Assembly (NCBI RefSeq): GCF_018873765.1
Contig: NC_057916.1
Span: 30,293,501 to 30,357,500 of the forward strand
Direction: 5' to 3'
From: Telopea speciosissima
Taxonomy: Eukaryota; Streptophyta; Magnoliopsida; Proteales; Proteaceae
Length of the DNA stretch: 64,000 bases
Shown here: positions 23,239 to 34,299 of the stretch, piece by piece
How positions within the stretch are numbered: position 1 is the stretch's first letter
Layout: each line of letters begins with the position of its first letter
Position numbers and translations under genes: made by a program
Notes under the pieces: model-generated
Seen by the model: the letters and a program-made list of their open reading frames with translations, nothing else
Database searches by the model: none
Told to the model about the DNA's origin: nothing

Positions 23239-23456
23239 TGTTAGGAATGGTGTTAGGAATGGTGAATTTCATTGATTGTATCTCTCAATGTGAGAGTAAA
23301 ATATATACATGTACAGCCCTAGCTACGAGTTACAAATAGATTAGGAAGGTTATATCACCTGTGATGTAGTTTCCTAATAGAAGAGGATTACAAGGGATTA
23401 CATAAAATATGGAACAGGTTTCCTAGTTTGAGAAGATCTCAATATTATCCAATATG
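23239..23456 (-). repeat. 5' LTR of the copia element
   Basis: About 218 bases starting TGTTAGGAATGG and matching 9965-10147 over most of its length. Its outer end reads AATATG instead of the AATACA of the other copy, suggesting point decay at the terminus. Confidence 0.8.
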
Positions 23457-23796
23457 CTATAGTTCAATAATTCTATTATCAGGGAGGGTGCATGAGTGGT
23501 AATTGGGTCTAGCAACTTCTATGGATTTGATCGAGGTTTGGTGGCTACTACTTAGTAGTGGTGAGGGGTCTCCATGCATCCTATAGAGCCTTATAGAATT
23601 TATTGGATGCATTCAACCTTTGTCTCCTTTTTCTCCAAATCAGCATGGGATGCTATTGGGGATCACCACGTACCCCATTGTTGGTTGGACGAAAGCAATT
23701 TGGTTCGGTCATATCGGCCAGTCTTTATAGCATGGAGAAATGACCACCGTGTCCCCTTGGAAAGCCAGAAAACTCTAGGGGTGTAATGTTCATTAG

Positions 23797-24012
23797 AAAA
23801 ATCCTCTGTAGTGCTTTAATCTTGCAGTGCCTTGCAGTTTGGGCTCGAGAGCTCGACATGCGGAAGATGCGGCATTTAACGGTACCGAGCTCAAGAAGAA
23901 AGAAAATTTTTGGGTCGATCGAACTCACACAGTTGGAAGCCATCTTCCACGTGTTGAGGTCTCCGGCCCAAACTGCATGGCACTGCAAGATTAAGACATT
24001 GTAGAGGATTTT
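23797..24012. mobile_element. foldback MITE, AATCCTCT family, copy 1
   Basis: Terminal inverted repeats start aaaatcctctgtagtgc on the left and, read on the other strand, aaaatcctctacaatg on the right. The interior holds gagctcaagaagaaagaaaa. The same termini and interior recur at 46984-47208 and, more diverged, at 50981-51198. Confidence 0.8.
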
Positions 24013-25117
24013 AAATTTTTAATCCATGATCATTCCGAATGCCACTGTGTCTGGGCGTAGGGGCAACGCACCACAGGTGCCCAGGTAGCGTTCTATTTCT
24101 CATTAATATATTACAGTAATTCAAAGTATGTTTGGGTATTTTAGTAACATGAAACCCAATTTTAGGTAATCTGATCATTTCCAATGAATTAACAAACCTC
24201 CCAAAGTGCCAAATCTATTTTTACCATGTTGTCAAATTCTGGACTTTGCTGAGTTGCTTGGTAACTCTTCTGAAGTCTTCTACATTTGTAAAGTGAAATG
24301 ATGATGTTGGAAGGATGTCTTCCTGAGCTCAATGAAGGGAAGTATTAATATCTAGAAGTACCTCGATGTTGATTTCCATGCAATGGAAAGGATTTGATTG
24401 TCCCACGCATCAATCCCCACTAACTCTGATATCACAAGTTTCAAAACGATTGACATATACGTTAGGTTTTTTCAATGGAGATTCTACACTCCAAGTCCAA
24501 GGGAACGTGATGGAATCCCTAGCAATACACAAAGCCATCAAAGAGAGAGACAGGAGCTTGGCGGCTGTTGTGATCGTGTTTCACAAGCTGCCCCTTTCTC
24601 TCTATATGGAGAGAGGGAGGGACCACCAATTGACCCTTCCAAACCATAATGGCCATGGGCCTCACGTCAGCCCCAAGTGGGCCCTTATGTGGCCTAGGCC
24701 CAGGATTGCTAACAGGAAGAAATAATCGCTTGATAGTTACGTGCTTAATTCAATGAATCCAATGCATAGGTCCCAGTTTAATAAGAATTTATCTAAAGAA
24801 AAATCAAGGCATAATCAAACCTAATTGCATTTACCCTACAATAAAGCTACTATACTGTAGCTGTTTGAATTCTACAAAACCGGGTTTGTATACTCAACTT
24901 AATGATATTTAAATCTGAAACCACGACCATCCGTTAGATCTTTTCATATTAGCGAAGCGAAACTATCTACTTTTCTCCAGCAATGACTCCCATCTACCAT
25001 CTCGGTAATTTCAGTCTTAAAACCATCAACCATCAACCAAGTAAAGAGAAATGTGAAACTGTGAAAGAGGCAAAATGCGATAGGTCTCCCTCTCAAGTCA
25101 AGGCGGACAATCGGCTT
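24013..25117. other. gene-free stretch
   Basis: No supported gene. The two overlapping plus frames at 24366-24725 and 24398-24649 lack recognisable domains and are probably chance. Confidence 0.5.
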
Positions 25118-25286
25118 ACCATCATAATTAACGTAAATTATTACGTAAATATCCTTACCACCCAAGTCAATATATTCAAAAAATTATGAAAATGCCATAT
25201 CATTCTATTTTTCTAAAATAATTATAAAAATATCATTAAAATTAAACCAACTACACATGCAATTGGGAAGTTCTAAATAATCATTA

Positions 25287-25287
<1 letters not shown>

Positions 25288-25321
<34 letters not shown>
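25288..25321. repeat. poly-A tract (34 bases)
   Basis: Uninterrupted A run inside unit B. The matching site of unit A (about 2330) has only eight A residues, so it expanded after duplication. Confidence 0.85.
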
Positions 25322-25322
<1 letters not shown>

Positions 25323-25649
25323 ACTTTACCTCCTTCGAAAACTGTCAACTTTTGTTCGAGTTAAGCTTAATAACAATGTTTAGGACGTCTCTCAACATCC
25401 TTGTATGATTCTCCGACACTATAATTGATCTTTGCTCTTTCCAATTATCCTATGATAATATCCGATGAAGGTGGAGGAACCGTAAATGTAGAGGTCTTTG
25501 GACCATCAGATGAATGACCTGCCTGCTGGTTAAAAGAGTAAAGTCTTTCATTCCTAAACATTACGTATTAACAGGAGATTAGTAGGCTCAAAACAGGAAA
25601 TGATATAAACCTAACTACTAGGCATTACATGTATACAGGAAATTACTTA

Positions 25650-27010
25650 GTAATATAAACTTGATTAACTTGATTATATAATAATATGAATGCATTAATT
25701 TTTATAGGTGCAACATAATCATTCTGAAGTAACTCAAGAAGATCAAACTGAACAAAGTGAGGTGAGGCAATTGTAGCAAACTGAAGAATGGAATAAGATG
25801 ATGTGCCCTGATTTTTTATTTTTTATTTTTTGTAACAACTCCCTTAAACAAAGTGCAATTAGATAAGAGCATGGAATGACTCCAGTCTGAACAGAAAAAA
25901 AAAAAAAGAAGAATTTTAAAAAGGTCTTTTGTGTTGTGATGTCTTCTATGACGACTCACTTTATTATACCAGATGCAACAAGAATGACATATAAATAGTA
26001 AACTTTGAACGACCCTATCTTGAGCTCCTAAATTATAAGTTAAGTGATTCCAAAGGCATTTTATCTTCAATTCCAAATACCTTTTCTTTGGTATGGAAAT
26101 CAGGGATGGTTCTGATCAACAAGAACCGTCTCCAGTGCGAGTCCTGGCCACACAGCTAAAACAATATCTTCTTCCGATTAAGAGGCAAATGAGTTTATTT
26201 TCATACCAAATTTTAGTATAATAAAATATTACATTTTTTGGCGGATATTTGAATAAAATCTGAGGTTTATTAGCTACATTGCACCTGTGTTTAGCCTTCA
26301 AAGGGCATTTTGGTCATTTTATGCAAATGATTTCTCACATTGTCGAAAGTACAGGGAATCTCCTAGTTTTAAATATAGAACATTCCCTTGGTATGAAGAA
26401 GTATTCATTATCTTTCGGAATACCCTCCTCGGGTTGACAAAATGAGACGTCTACAACCACCCAGATTTTTTAGTGTGGCTTTGGCTCAAATCGAGCTATT
26501 TAACCAAGTTAAGCCATATGAATCAGTTGATCCAAATAAAAAATAAAATTACTAATTGTATTCTTAATTTCAAACTTCTCAAAAGACGGAGGCAAGAGGT
26601 AGAAAAAGTAGATTACAAAATCTATTATAACCAACTTGATTACACACAGATTTAACCACGAAGGGGTTGAGGGTTTTTTTCTACCAATTGGGGCCCTCCC
26701 TTCACCAACCCCATGGGGATGATCTATCGGGTTTATAACTAATCCTCTTACTACAACACACTTGCCAGGATACGGGATTCTAGCCTGATGGCTATTTCAA
26801 GTTAGGATTGTAAATCTATCTAAATATCTTTAAATTTTAATTCTCACATAGTATCTCTTCTACTCAAGGTTTTGGTATAGCAGCGTGCAGGATCAGGTAT
26901 AGGAAGGCTGAACATATTACAAAAAGGTTTGAAAATGGTTGCACACTTGGTTCAAAGCAGGCTGGTCCTTCCATCCTATAGTAAATTTGAGACGACAAAA
27001 TATGGAGATC
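25650..27010. other. unit B-specific gene-free stretch
   Basis: No supported gene and no match to unit A. The short frames at 25816-26076 and 26116-26301 have no recognisable domain. Confidence 0.45.
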
Positions 27011-28134
27011 CATGCTAAAATCGTCTGATATTGGACCTCATTTTTTGAGTTTTATTACAGTAATTGGCCTAATGTATAAGCCTAAAAGTAGGGGTTTAAA
27101 AGGGATACACGGAAATTTTTATTTTATTGGGGTAATTTCCTAGATCTACGAGGTAACAAAGAGAATTACAAAATAAGTAAATTTACATGAGAAAGTAAGT
27201 GCAAAACAATGTTAAATTAAAGTTACTAGTTTTGTAATTAATTTTGTTATTTTGTAAATCTAAGCAATTTCCCATATTTTATTTTAATGGGTCCTATAAG
27301 GTTAGTTACTAGTCTTCTTTTAGTTTTATTCATTGTAGACATCACATTTTGTCACCCCCGATTGGCCATAGACGATGATGAGTTCAAAATCTTTTTAAAA
27401 TATGAAAGTGATCCTCACCTTATATCTCATAGAGTCCCCCTTGCCTTTGGCAGTGTTCTTAGTGCCCATGATAGAATAGATGCCTAAAATTAAACAGAAG
27501 ATTTTTCAAAATAATGATTAATGGTTGTGACACACTTAGACAGACATAGGCTAACCCCAGAGACCAAGACCATAGCTGGGCTAACAACCCTAACAAAAAC
27601 CCTCCCCTTGGTGCCTTTTTGGACCAGATTTATCACGGTAAAAATTAACACCAAATGTAGAAGAACCGACACCATTTTTCCTCATTAGATGTCGTCTAGC
27701 ATTCATCCCATGTTGTTTTGGCCACTTTTTAGGGATTTTGTGAAACTCACCTCGAGATTCGATTTGACTTTGTATCCCGCGACCTTAGTTCCCCCGGCAC
27801 ATTTAAGGACCTAAAACACATCCAAGAAGACCCCAGAAACCTTCCTTTGGTAGGTAGAAATGATCTCCTTCCATCCAAGGCCAAGATATATTGACCTCTC
27901 TTCTTAAAGCAAGAATAATCCTTCCAAATGGCAGCTAAGAACCCATATATTGCACGATTTTGGGCCACTTAGGCTATAAACAGGTGCTCCCTTGCATGTT
28001 TTAGGGGGATTCCGTTGATTATACACTCTATGATACATATTATTGCGCTTTAAAACATTTTTGGAGTTTGAGTTCTTGTTCTGCTGCCTTAGTTCCGATT
28101 TGAAGTTTCTTTAACTAAATCTGTTTGATTAAGC

Positions 28135-28520
28135 GCTTACCAATCATCCTAAAGCCCAGACTTGTGAAGAAGGTGCAACTTTGTTTCCTTAAACAACGAC
28201 CAACCAACGCATCGCAGTTCAAGCCGGGATTTGGGGTGGGGCCTTGAGCACCTTTTCTCTATAGTCGATACTAACCCTCAACAATCCCCCCCCCAAGGAC
28301 ACACGTTCCTGAGGAAACTCGAACCCGCAGCCACCTACTCTGATAGACTGATATCAATTGTTGGATCAAGCTTTTACCAGTGATCCAAAAACCCGTACTT
28401 GTGAAGAAGGCGCTACTTTATTTCCTTAAACAGCGATTGAGCAGCGCACATCGTGGTTCGAGCTGGGATCTGGAGTGGGACCTTGGGCACCTTCTTAGTA
28501 TAGTCGATATTGGCCCTCAA
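28135..28520. repeat. two-copy tandem repeat, period about 237 bp
   Basis: Two copies (about 28135-28283 and 28371-28520) share ttaccagtgatcc-like starts, cttgtgaagaaggtgc, tttccttaaacaacga and tatagtcgata, with a unique spacer between them. It lies inside the LTR-like insertion. Confidence 0.75.
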
Positions 28521-29079
28521 AAAAATCTAAGTCGCTCAAACCACACTAGTCTCTTCATGAAAGTTGTAGAGATGTAAGTCTGCTTCCTTTTGGCTTTTAT
28601 TTCGTTGATTTTATTCGTCTTCTACTGAGCACATGTCATGGAAGGCAGCGGTATTGTGCAGAGTTACATTATTTTTTGGTTGAGTTTTATGAAAAGCCCT
28701 TTTTGTACTGTATTTTTCCATTAGAATTCAAGTTTTTATCGGAGTTTTCTTGTACTTTTTACCGCTACCTTATAATTTTCTTATGATAGTCCTTTCTTTA
28801 ACTAGCCAGTTTTCTAGCTGCTTTCCTTTGATTTTGATTGCCGTTTAAGAATTCTTTTTCTTTTTATAGGATTTATTATTAGGTTTTCCCCTTTCATTTA
28901 GATCAATTTAGGTATTCTATCGCTGTTTTGAACAATTTTCCCTTTTAGTTTTGGGAATTTATATCCATTCCCCACCCTTTTCTCATGTTTTCACCCTTTT
29001 AAGGTTAGATCAGCCACATGGGTATTTTTGTAATTTTCTTGTGCATGAATTTTTACTTAATTTTCTTCAATTTCTAATA

Positions 29080-29081
<2 letters not shown>

Positions 29082-29129
<48 letters not shown>
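29082..29129. repeat. (AT)24 microsatellite
   Basis: 48 bases of perfect AT dinucleotide repeat. Confidence 0.97.
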
Positions 29130-29131
<2 letters not shown>

Positions 29132-29592
29132 TTTGCCATGCTTAGATTATCTGATATATTTGTGTACTATGATTCTCATTATTCTCATGCTTTATGATGA
29201 TTAATTCCATGCTTGAATGCCACATTTGAGATGAGTAGCGAATTTGTACTTTCCAACATGTATGATTTAAATTTCGGTATTCAAACATTGAAGGTAAACC
29301 TGGGTTATGGAATGACATCCCTCCTCACCTTTTATGAGTGTATATGAAATTTCAGCATGTTTGTTTTCTTTTATAATTGGTCCATTCATAACACATTAAC
29401 ATAGAGGGTAGAAGTCCAGTATTTATCGGGTGGACTAAGGTGCCTAATATTTTTTCGAATCATAACCTAATACGAACCCCAACCTTCGGAATAGATCAAT
29501 TCAGAAGGAGTTCTTTTCTTTTGTTTTAATAAGGATCCTAGACCCTAATCTAGGTAACAACGCCTTGTCAAATGAGACCTTGAGGATGGTTT

Positions 29593-29632
29593 CCCCCTCC
29601 CCCAACCCCCAACCCCCAACCCCCAAAACCCT
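29593..29632. repeat. C-rich tract with quadruplex potential on the minus strand
   Basis: Six C-runs of 4-5 separated by AA, T or AAAA. The (CCCCCAA) period is not the plant telomere repeat. Confidence 0.7.
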
Positions 29633-30130
29633 TTGTCCTTACATTGTTGCTAAGGTTATTTATTTTAGTGAAGACTACTAAAATATGGTTGTAGGCTCTT
29701 CAACTAAACATGTAGCAGACTCAAGAAGTTCTTCTGTTTGAGATGTCGGTCGATAATTTATTTCAGATGAGGTCTCTTGGGATGATTAAGGAAGACGTCA
29801 AAATGGCTTTGGTTGAGGTTTGTTTACTTTTCTATACGTAGTTAATATATATACAAGGATTCTTGGTTTTTCTCTTTTATACATCCTTTTTCATTCTTTG
29901 TATAATTTCTGCTGACCTATAGGGAAAAAAGGTCAAGGCTACTACTAAGATTAGTCTTAAGCTATTCGGTAAGAGAGGACGCGTTGGGTGAGGAGCAAGT
30001 AAATGCAAGAACATGGACCCTTTTTATCAAAAAAATAATAATAATTGGTTGACACATAGATAAGAGTCCATGCAAATTAAGATCCAGTCAACCCTGGGGG
30101 TTCTACCGGCTTAAATTCTCGCGAGTTTCC

Positions 30131-30174
30131 TTTCCTTCTTCCTTCCTTCCTTCCTTCCTTCCTTCCTTCCTTCC
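30131..30174. repeat. (CCTT)n microsatellite
   Basis: About eleven CCTT/TTCC units, upstream of ERF gene 2. The matching place in unit A (about 7908) has only tttcctttcctcc. Confidence 0.92.
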
Positions 30175-30335
30175 GCATAAGCTGACGGCTGGAATGGATG
30201 TGATCGGAATTGAATCCGTTTCATTTATAGCATAAGGAAGCACAATCCAAACATAATTGCTTCTTCGATTATCCCAACCGTCAGACCTGACGTACGCACT
30301 TGCTTGATCAAAACCCAAACCTCAAACCCAAAAGC

Positions 30336-30338
<3 letters not shown>

Positions 30339-30407
<69 letters not shown>
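30339..30407. repeat. compound (CT)n(CA)n microsatellite
   Basis: About 24 CT units with one interruption, then about ten CA units. It ends 20 bases upstream of the TATA box of ERF gene 2, so it sits in the proximal promoter. It is absent from unit A. Confidence 0.95.
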
Positions 30408-30426
30408 TATTTGATTAAATGTTCTC

Positions 30427-30435
30427 TATAAATAT
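30427..30435 (+). promoter_or_regulatory. TATA box of ERF gene 2
   Basis: CTATAAATAT, 109 bases before the start codon, in a block shared with unit A. This is a canonical plant TATA box. Confidence 0.65.
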
Positions 30436-30535
30436 TCCTTTTTTGGCTATCGATGACTCCATGCAACATTTGGATTTGATACCAAATTTGAAAGTAATTA
30501 CTAAATTATCAAATAGTATTATTGATTAGTAGAGG

Positions 30536-31009
30536 ATGGAGGAGGAGAAGAAGGCTTCAACTTCGAGTTCGAGTTCAAAAGATGAGAAGGCAGGGAGTGA
30601 GGGAGACGAAAATGACGAAAAAGAGATGAAAAGGGAAGAGGTTCGTTACAGAGGGGTTCGGCGACGTCCCTGGGGTAAATATGCAGCGGAGATACGGGAC
30701 CCTTCAAGGCGTGGTGCACGTCTATGGCTTGGAACGTTCGAAACGGCGAAGGATGCAGCACATTCTTATGATCGAGCGGCGTTCGCATTGAGGGGTCATC
30801 TTGCCATCCTTAACTTCCCCAATCAACACTACTCTTCCTCTTCTTCTGCTTCTGCTTCTGTGTCTGCATCTGCATCTGCTAGTGGAGGAGAGAGTTCATC
30901 AACTAGAGCCGGAAGAGAAGGAGATGTCATTGAGTTTGAGTATCTGGACGATAAGATTCTGGAGGAGCTTCTCGCAGTGGAGGACACCAAGAACCCGACG
31001 ACAACTTAG
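30536..31009 (+). CDS. ERF095/096/098-like: ERF gene 2: group IX AP2/ERF transcription factor (157 aa)
   Basis: Tandem paralogue of ERF gene 1. After a Ser/Lys/Glu-rich N-terminus, the AP2/ERF domain occupies 38-95 ([34 protein letters not shown]). It keeps all family DNA-contact residues and A14/D19. A Ser/Ala-rich linker follows (99-125, from TCT/GCT-rich repeats). The EDLL activation motif [16 protein letters not shown] is at 131-146, identical to gene 1. Domain differences from gene 1 are few: A for G after the DPSRRG block, K for E in ETAKD, S for A in AHSYD, L for Q in GHLAI. Two in-frame TAG codons immediately upstream fix the start. By family knowledge it is a nuclear GCC-box activator, probably ethylene/jasmonate- or stress-responsive. 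A good TATA box suggests a functional promoter. Confidence 0.95.
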   Translation: MEEEKKASTSSSSSKDEKAGSEGDENDEKEMKREEVRYRGVRRRPWGKYAAEIRDPSRRGARLWLGTFETAKDAAHSYDRAAFALRGHLAILNFPNQHYSSSSSASASVSASASASGGESSSTRAGREGDVIEFEYLDDKILEELLAVEDTKNPTTT

Positions 31010-31583
31010 GGCGGCAAGGAACACTGAAAATTTTTTTTTTTTATTTTTTTTTATTTTTTGGAGACAGAGTGGTATCCAATTTTAGGGCGACTAAATCCCC
31101 TCCTGGACTCGTATATGATCCCATGCTATATATGAATCGAGAGCTTCTAGATCCTAGTGAGCCTCAGGCAGGTGACCCCAAAAATTTATGCATGAACTTT
31201 TATATTAAAACTTTTAGAGACCATTCTCCTCCTTAACCATGCAGCTAGGCTTCATGCGGATGATATCATTATCCAAGGCACCATTCGTATTCGTATGATA
31301 TATATGAGAGATTCCCGGCCCACACTCGTTCTACCTAAAACTTATGTGTTGGAAACTATGTGCTAGTGTTTTGTTCTCATAATCAATTTTGTCCATTTGT
31401 TCCAAGTTCCTTGCTTATGTCATTCTTGTTTTCTTAATTCTCAGGGTAGTAGAAATGGAAAGAGAATGTTTAAATTCTATCCAAACACTTGAGAGTTGAG
31501 AACCATTTGATTGGTTTCTTATAGTTAGGTCAAACATTTTTTGTGGGCCCTTTCTTCTTAGAAATCCCATCAAATGGTAACAC

Positions 31584-31778
31584 AGGGTAATGGATCCAAA
31601 TCCTCTATTGTCGAGCTGTCCGGTAGGACCATGCTGTCTAGGCACGGTGCTGTGCGCAATGACCACCTAACCCCCACTCGGGTAAGACGTTTGGGTAAGG
31701 GTAAGGCAAGTATTGCACACAGCACCGTGTCTAAGCAGCACGGTCCAACCTAGCAGTTCAGCAATAGAGGATCCAAAT
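31584..31778. mobile_element. Mutator-like foldback MITE downstream of ERF gene 2
   Basis: About 195 bp with long inverted arms (ggatccaaatcctctattg on the left, ggatcctctattgctgaac on the right, reverse complement). It is flanked by near-identical 9-mers TGGTAACAC (31575-31583) and TGGTAATAC (31779-31787). Unit A has a single aatggtaatactgatcg and no insert, which gives the empty site. Confidence 0.75.
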
Positions 31779-31905
31779 TGGTAATACTGATTACTGAGTG
31801 TTGCTGAGTGAAGACATAACTAGGTTATCACCAAAAAAAAAAAAAGTGAAGACATAACTGGGACCCAGCTACCTCACACGCCCAGCTGAATGAATGAGTG
31901 GAAAA

Positions 31906-32652
31906 GGTCTCTAGGCACACTCAATATTGCCACTTGTTTGGGAGAGGATCAAGGGCATTTGCCCGTTATCGTATAATATCGAATCGTCGATAATGATTTG
32001 GTATCGAAACAGTATTGAAAGTGGATTTGATTGCATGAAGATGAAGATAAGAATGGTCGACAAAATATCGATATTACGATCAGATTACATCATATCGTGT
32101 AATCACACTATATCATGATCCCGCGACATGGCATGATCTGTTCGTGATATGATGTGATCATCACAGCAATATATTGCATATTGTACGTATCTTTGATATC
32201 AATACAATATGGGTCGGTCTTGTATTGGATCGATAATTGATTGGTATTGGATCGCTGTTAAAAATGGTTTCGGTTGCACGAAGAGAAGAAAGGAAATATA
32301 AATAAAAATAAAAATAAAATAAGAAGAAGACATAATAACAAAAAAAATTCAATAGCTTTGACAAAAAATTAATAAGGACTTGAAGAGAGAGAGAGAGAGA
32401 GTTATTGGGAGAGGGACATGAGAGAGATCGCCCTTGGATCTCTCCAGCACACGTGACAAATGAATAGACCTCACTGGGAGATGCCAGCCACCCCCCGGCG
32501 CTTGAAAGGTTCCAAATCCAAAAAAGTATGCAAGACTTAAGTGTACCGGCGGTTGTATAAAATTGCCTCCTTGTTTTTAATTATAAAAAAAGAAAAGGGG
32601 TATTTCCTCTACATCTTCCTTCCCACTCTTTTTCCTATTTCTCCCTCTTGAT
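31906..32652. other. gene-free stretch with ATATCG-rich DNA
   Basis: No gene. Around 31960-32270 the words atatcg, cgatat, tcgtgat and atcgata recur, as in some plant satellite-like repeats. A short (GA)n run lies at 32384-32400. Confidence 0.45.
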
Positions 32653-33078
32653 TAGGGCTGCAAGTTTGGCCCTGTCGGTTCGAACCTGCCCTGATTCACC
32701 CTGAGCCCGAACAGGGCCTGGGCTAAGATTTCTGGCCCTGAGGACGGGTTAGGGCCAGAAATTCCTGGCCCTGAGTCAGGGTCTGGTCGGGTTAGGGTTG
32801 AGACCTCGGGTAAGCCCGACCTTGATTTTGGCCCTAAAGAAATTTCTTTATATTATATGTATATCAAGTACTTAGCGCACTTGGTAGTTTGTATTGTGTA
32901 AAATCCAATAGCTATCAAAAGGTCTTGGGTTCAAGCCTCCTATCTTACATCTTTTGTCTTGTAATTTTAATTTAATTATTGCAGGGCCAGGGCCAATCAG
33001 GGCGGGCTTGGCCCATCAGGGTCATGGTTAGGGTCAAGGTATTTAGGCCCGGCCCAACCCGACCCTGTTGCAGCCATA
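32653..33078. mobile_element. hAT-like MITE with 8-bp TSD
   Basis: 426 bp with short terminal inverted repeats (tagggctgcaa left, tatggctgcaa right on the other strand). It is flanked by a perfect 8-bp duplication CTCTTGAT (32645-32652 and 33079-33086), the hAT signature. The subterminal parts are GGCCC/GGGTC-rich. The middle carries a tRNA-like segment, listed separately. Confidence 0.88.
32865..32960 (+). mobile_element. SINE-like segment with tRNA A and B boxes
   Basis: Contains an A-box-like tagcgcacttggtag (32873-32887) and a B-box-like ggttcaagcc (32928-32937) with spacing like a tRNA-derived RNA polymerase III promoter. It lies inside the hAT MITE. I could not fix its ends or a duplication. 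Confidence 0.5.
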
Positions 33079-33204
33079 CTCTTGATTGTTTATTTGAAAT
33101 TTAGAAATCCTGCTATTGACGGATTTGTTTAAGTTTTCCTTCGCTTACTCTTTGATTCTTGTTCTGTTTTTCCTTTTAACTCCATGCATGTGTCTAGACT
33201 CTAA

Positions 33205-33338
33205 ACACATGGGCCTGTCATTCAAGGGGTGGCAGGGTGGTCATTTCATCCAATCCCATGTGTTTGGGCACACACATGGGCCTGTCATTCAGGGGGGGCA
33301 GGGTGGTCATTTCATCCAATCCCATGTGTTTGGGCACA
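33205..33338. repeat. 67-bp tandem duplication, two copies
   Basis: Two nearly identical 67-base units (start acacatgggcctgtcattca, end catgtgtttgggcac). They differ mainly at the aaggggtgg/aggggggg position. Confidence 0.9.
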
Positions 33339-33662
33339 GTTGCCCCGACATAGAGAACATTTGGCCATTTATGAAGGAAAAAGAATCACCATGAAGCAGT
33401 GTGCAGATTCTTGTGCACCCCTCTCACATCTCACTTGTAGATCCTACGCCTTTCTCTCCTCATTAAATGTCTATCCCTATTGGATGATTCGTCATCTACC
33501 CCTTTCAATGAAGCAAAACTACACTCTGGCGTGCCCTCCAGCCCCAAAAGCAAAACAGGCTCACGAGAAATAGTGGATCTCGTTGGCCTAAATCAGAAGC
33601 ACAAACAACCATCCACTATGAACCTGGTTGAACCTTTTGTCTAGAATAAGGAATCTGTAGAT

Positions 33663-34283
33663 AGAGATGTAAACGGATCAAATTCGGTCGAATAGTGGCA
33701 TTGTCATATTCGTATCCGTTTATATTTGGATGGATTCGAATAATATTCTATCAGTTTTCGGACGGATTCAGATAGTTTCCGAATAGTGATTTTTTGAACA
33801 AGGATTCTCCTAAATGGTAACGAACACGGATCGAATACGAATTTTCAACTATCCTTTAATATATTTACCGTTTTTATAATAAGGGTTAAGGTTGAGACTT
33901 GAGAGTTCAACAACTACCCTTTCTTCTACACTTCTTAGTCTTTGATTTTCTCACATAGATATGTGATTTCATGTATCACATTGCACAAACAATATATATA
34001 AACCAATAGAAAATATAGAAAAAGAATCACATTATCTTAACTTATAAAATTATAAAAATAAGATAATAAAATCCAATAAGGTAACTTAAAAGGATAGATG
34101 GGCACTGAGATATATTTCAGATATTTTATTACTGTCGGAGTGCTAAACGAATCAGATAATAATCAATCGGATAGGGGGATCATCATATTCGTATCTGATT
34201 AATTTCGGACGGATTCGGAGTCTCCTAAATAGATACGAATGCAGATCGAATACAGATTTTCAAATATCCGTTGACATCTCCAG
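33663..34283. mobile_element. TIR element, probably hAT-like
   Basis: Ends gagatgtaaacggat and, on the other strand, gagatgtcaacggat. Flanks share CTGTAGA (33655-33661 and 34284-34290). The subterminal regions are inverted repeats of TTCGTATC/GGACGGATTCGGA words. About 620 bp with no coding capacity. Confidence 0.65.
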
Positions 34284-34299
34284 CTGTAGAGTTTTGATT

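Larger units (their letters stand above)
9965..23456 (-). mobile_element. Ty1/copia retrotransposon, decayed and split by a nested element
   Basis: Related short LTRs lie at 9965-10147 and 23239-23456. On the minus strand a primer site reading TGGTATCAAGAGCC (23225-23238) abuts the right LTR, and a TTGAGGGGG purine tract (10148-10156) abuts the left LTR. Coding order on the minus strand is gag, protease, integrase, reverse transcriptase, RNase H, which is the copia order. The 8.76 kb at 11268-20028 is a later insertion inside the reverse-transcriptase domain; without it the element is about 4.7 kb. The left LTR has lost its outer end and no target-site duplication could be identified. Confidence 0.9.
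27334..29643 (+). mobile_element. LTR-like insertion (diverged relative of the gypsy-like LTR)
   Basis: Starts TGTAGACATCACATTTTGTC with ACCCCCGATTGG following, close to the start of the solo LTR at 41882, and ends TTGTCCTTACA. Near its 3' side it has ggtgcctaatat and cctagaccctaatctagg blocks, parallel to ggtgcctaacacc and cctaggccctaaccctagg in the solo LTR. The matching position in unit A is uninterrupted (7470-7490), so this 2.31 kb is an insert. The flanking pentamers are TTCAT and TTGTT, not a clean duplication. No coding capacity. Confidence 0.6.
25118..31905 (+). repeat. segmental duplication unit B (carries ERF gene 2)
   Basis: Colinear with unit A (2190-9365), described there. Compared with unit A it lacks the 4.05 kb LTR element and the 7253 MITE. 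It has its own insertions: a 33-base poly-A run, a 2.3 kb LTR-like insert at 27334-29643, microsatellites at 30131-30174 and 30339-30407, and a MITE at 31584-31778. About 1.4 kb at 25650-27010 also has no match in unit A. Confidence 0.85.

Noticed and set aside
24366..24725. 119-codon plus frame
   Set aside because: It overlaps another frame, has no domain and has no counterpart in unit A. Treated as chance.
27287..27487. 66-codon frame with a signal-peptide-like start
   Set aside because: It spans the junction of unit B sequence and the LTR-like insertion, so the hydrophobic start is a chance fusion.
29593..29632. Interstitial telomere repeat
   Set aside because: The period is CCCCCAA, not CCCTAAA, and only about four units are present.
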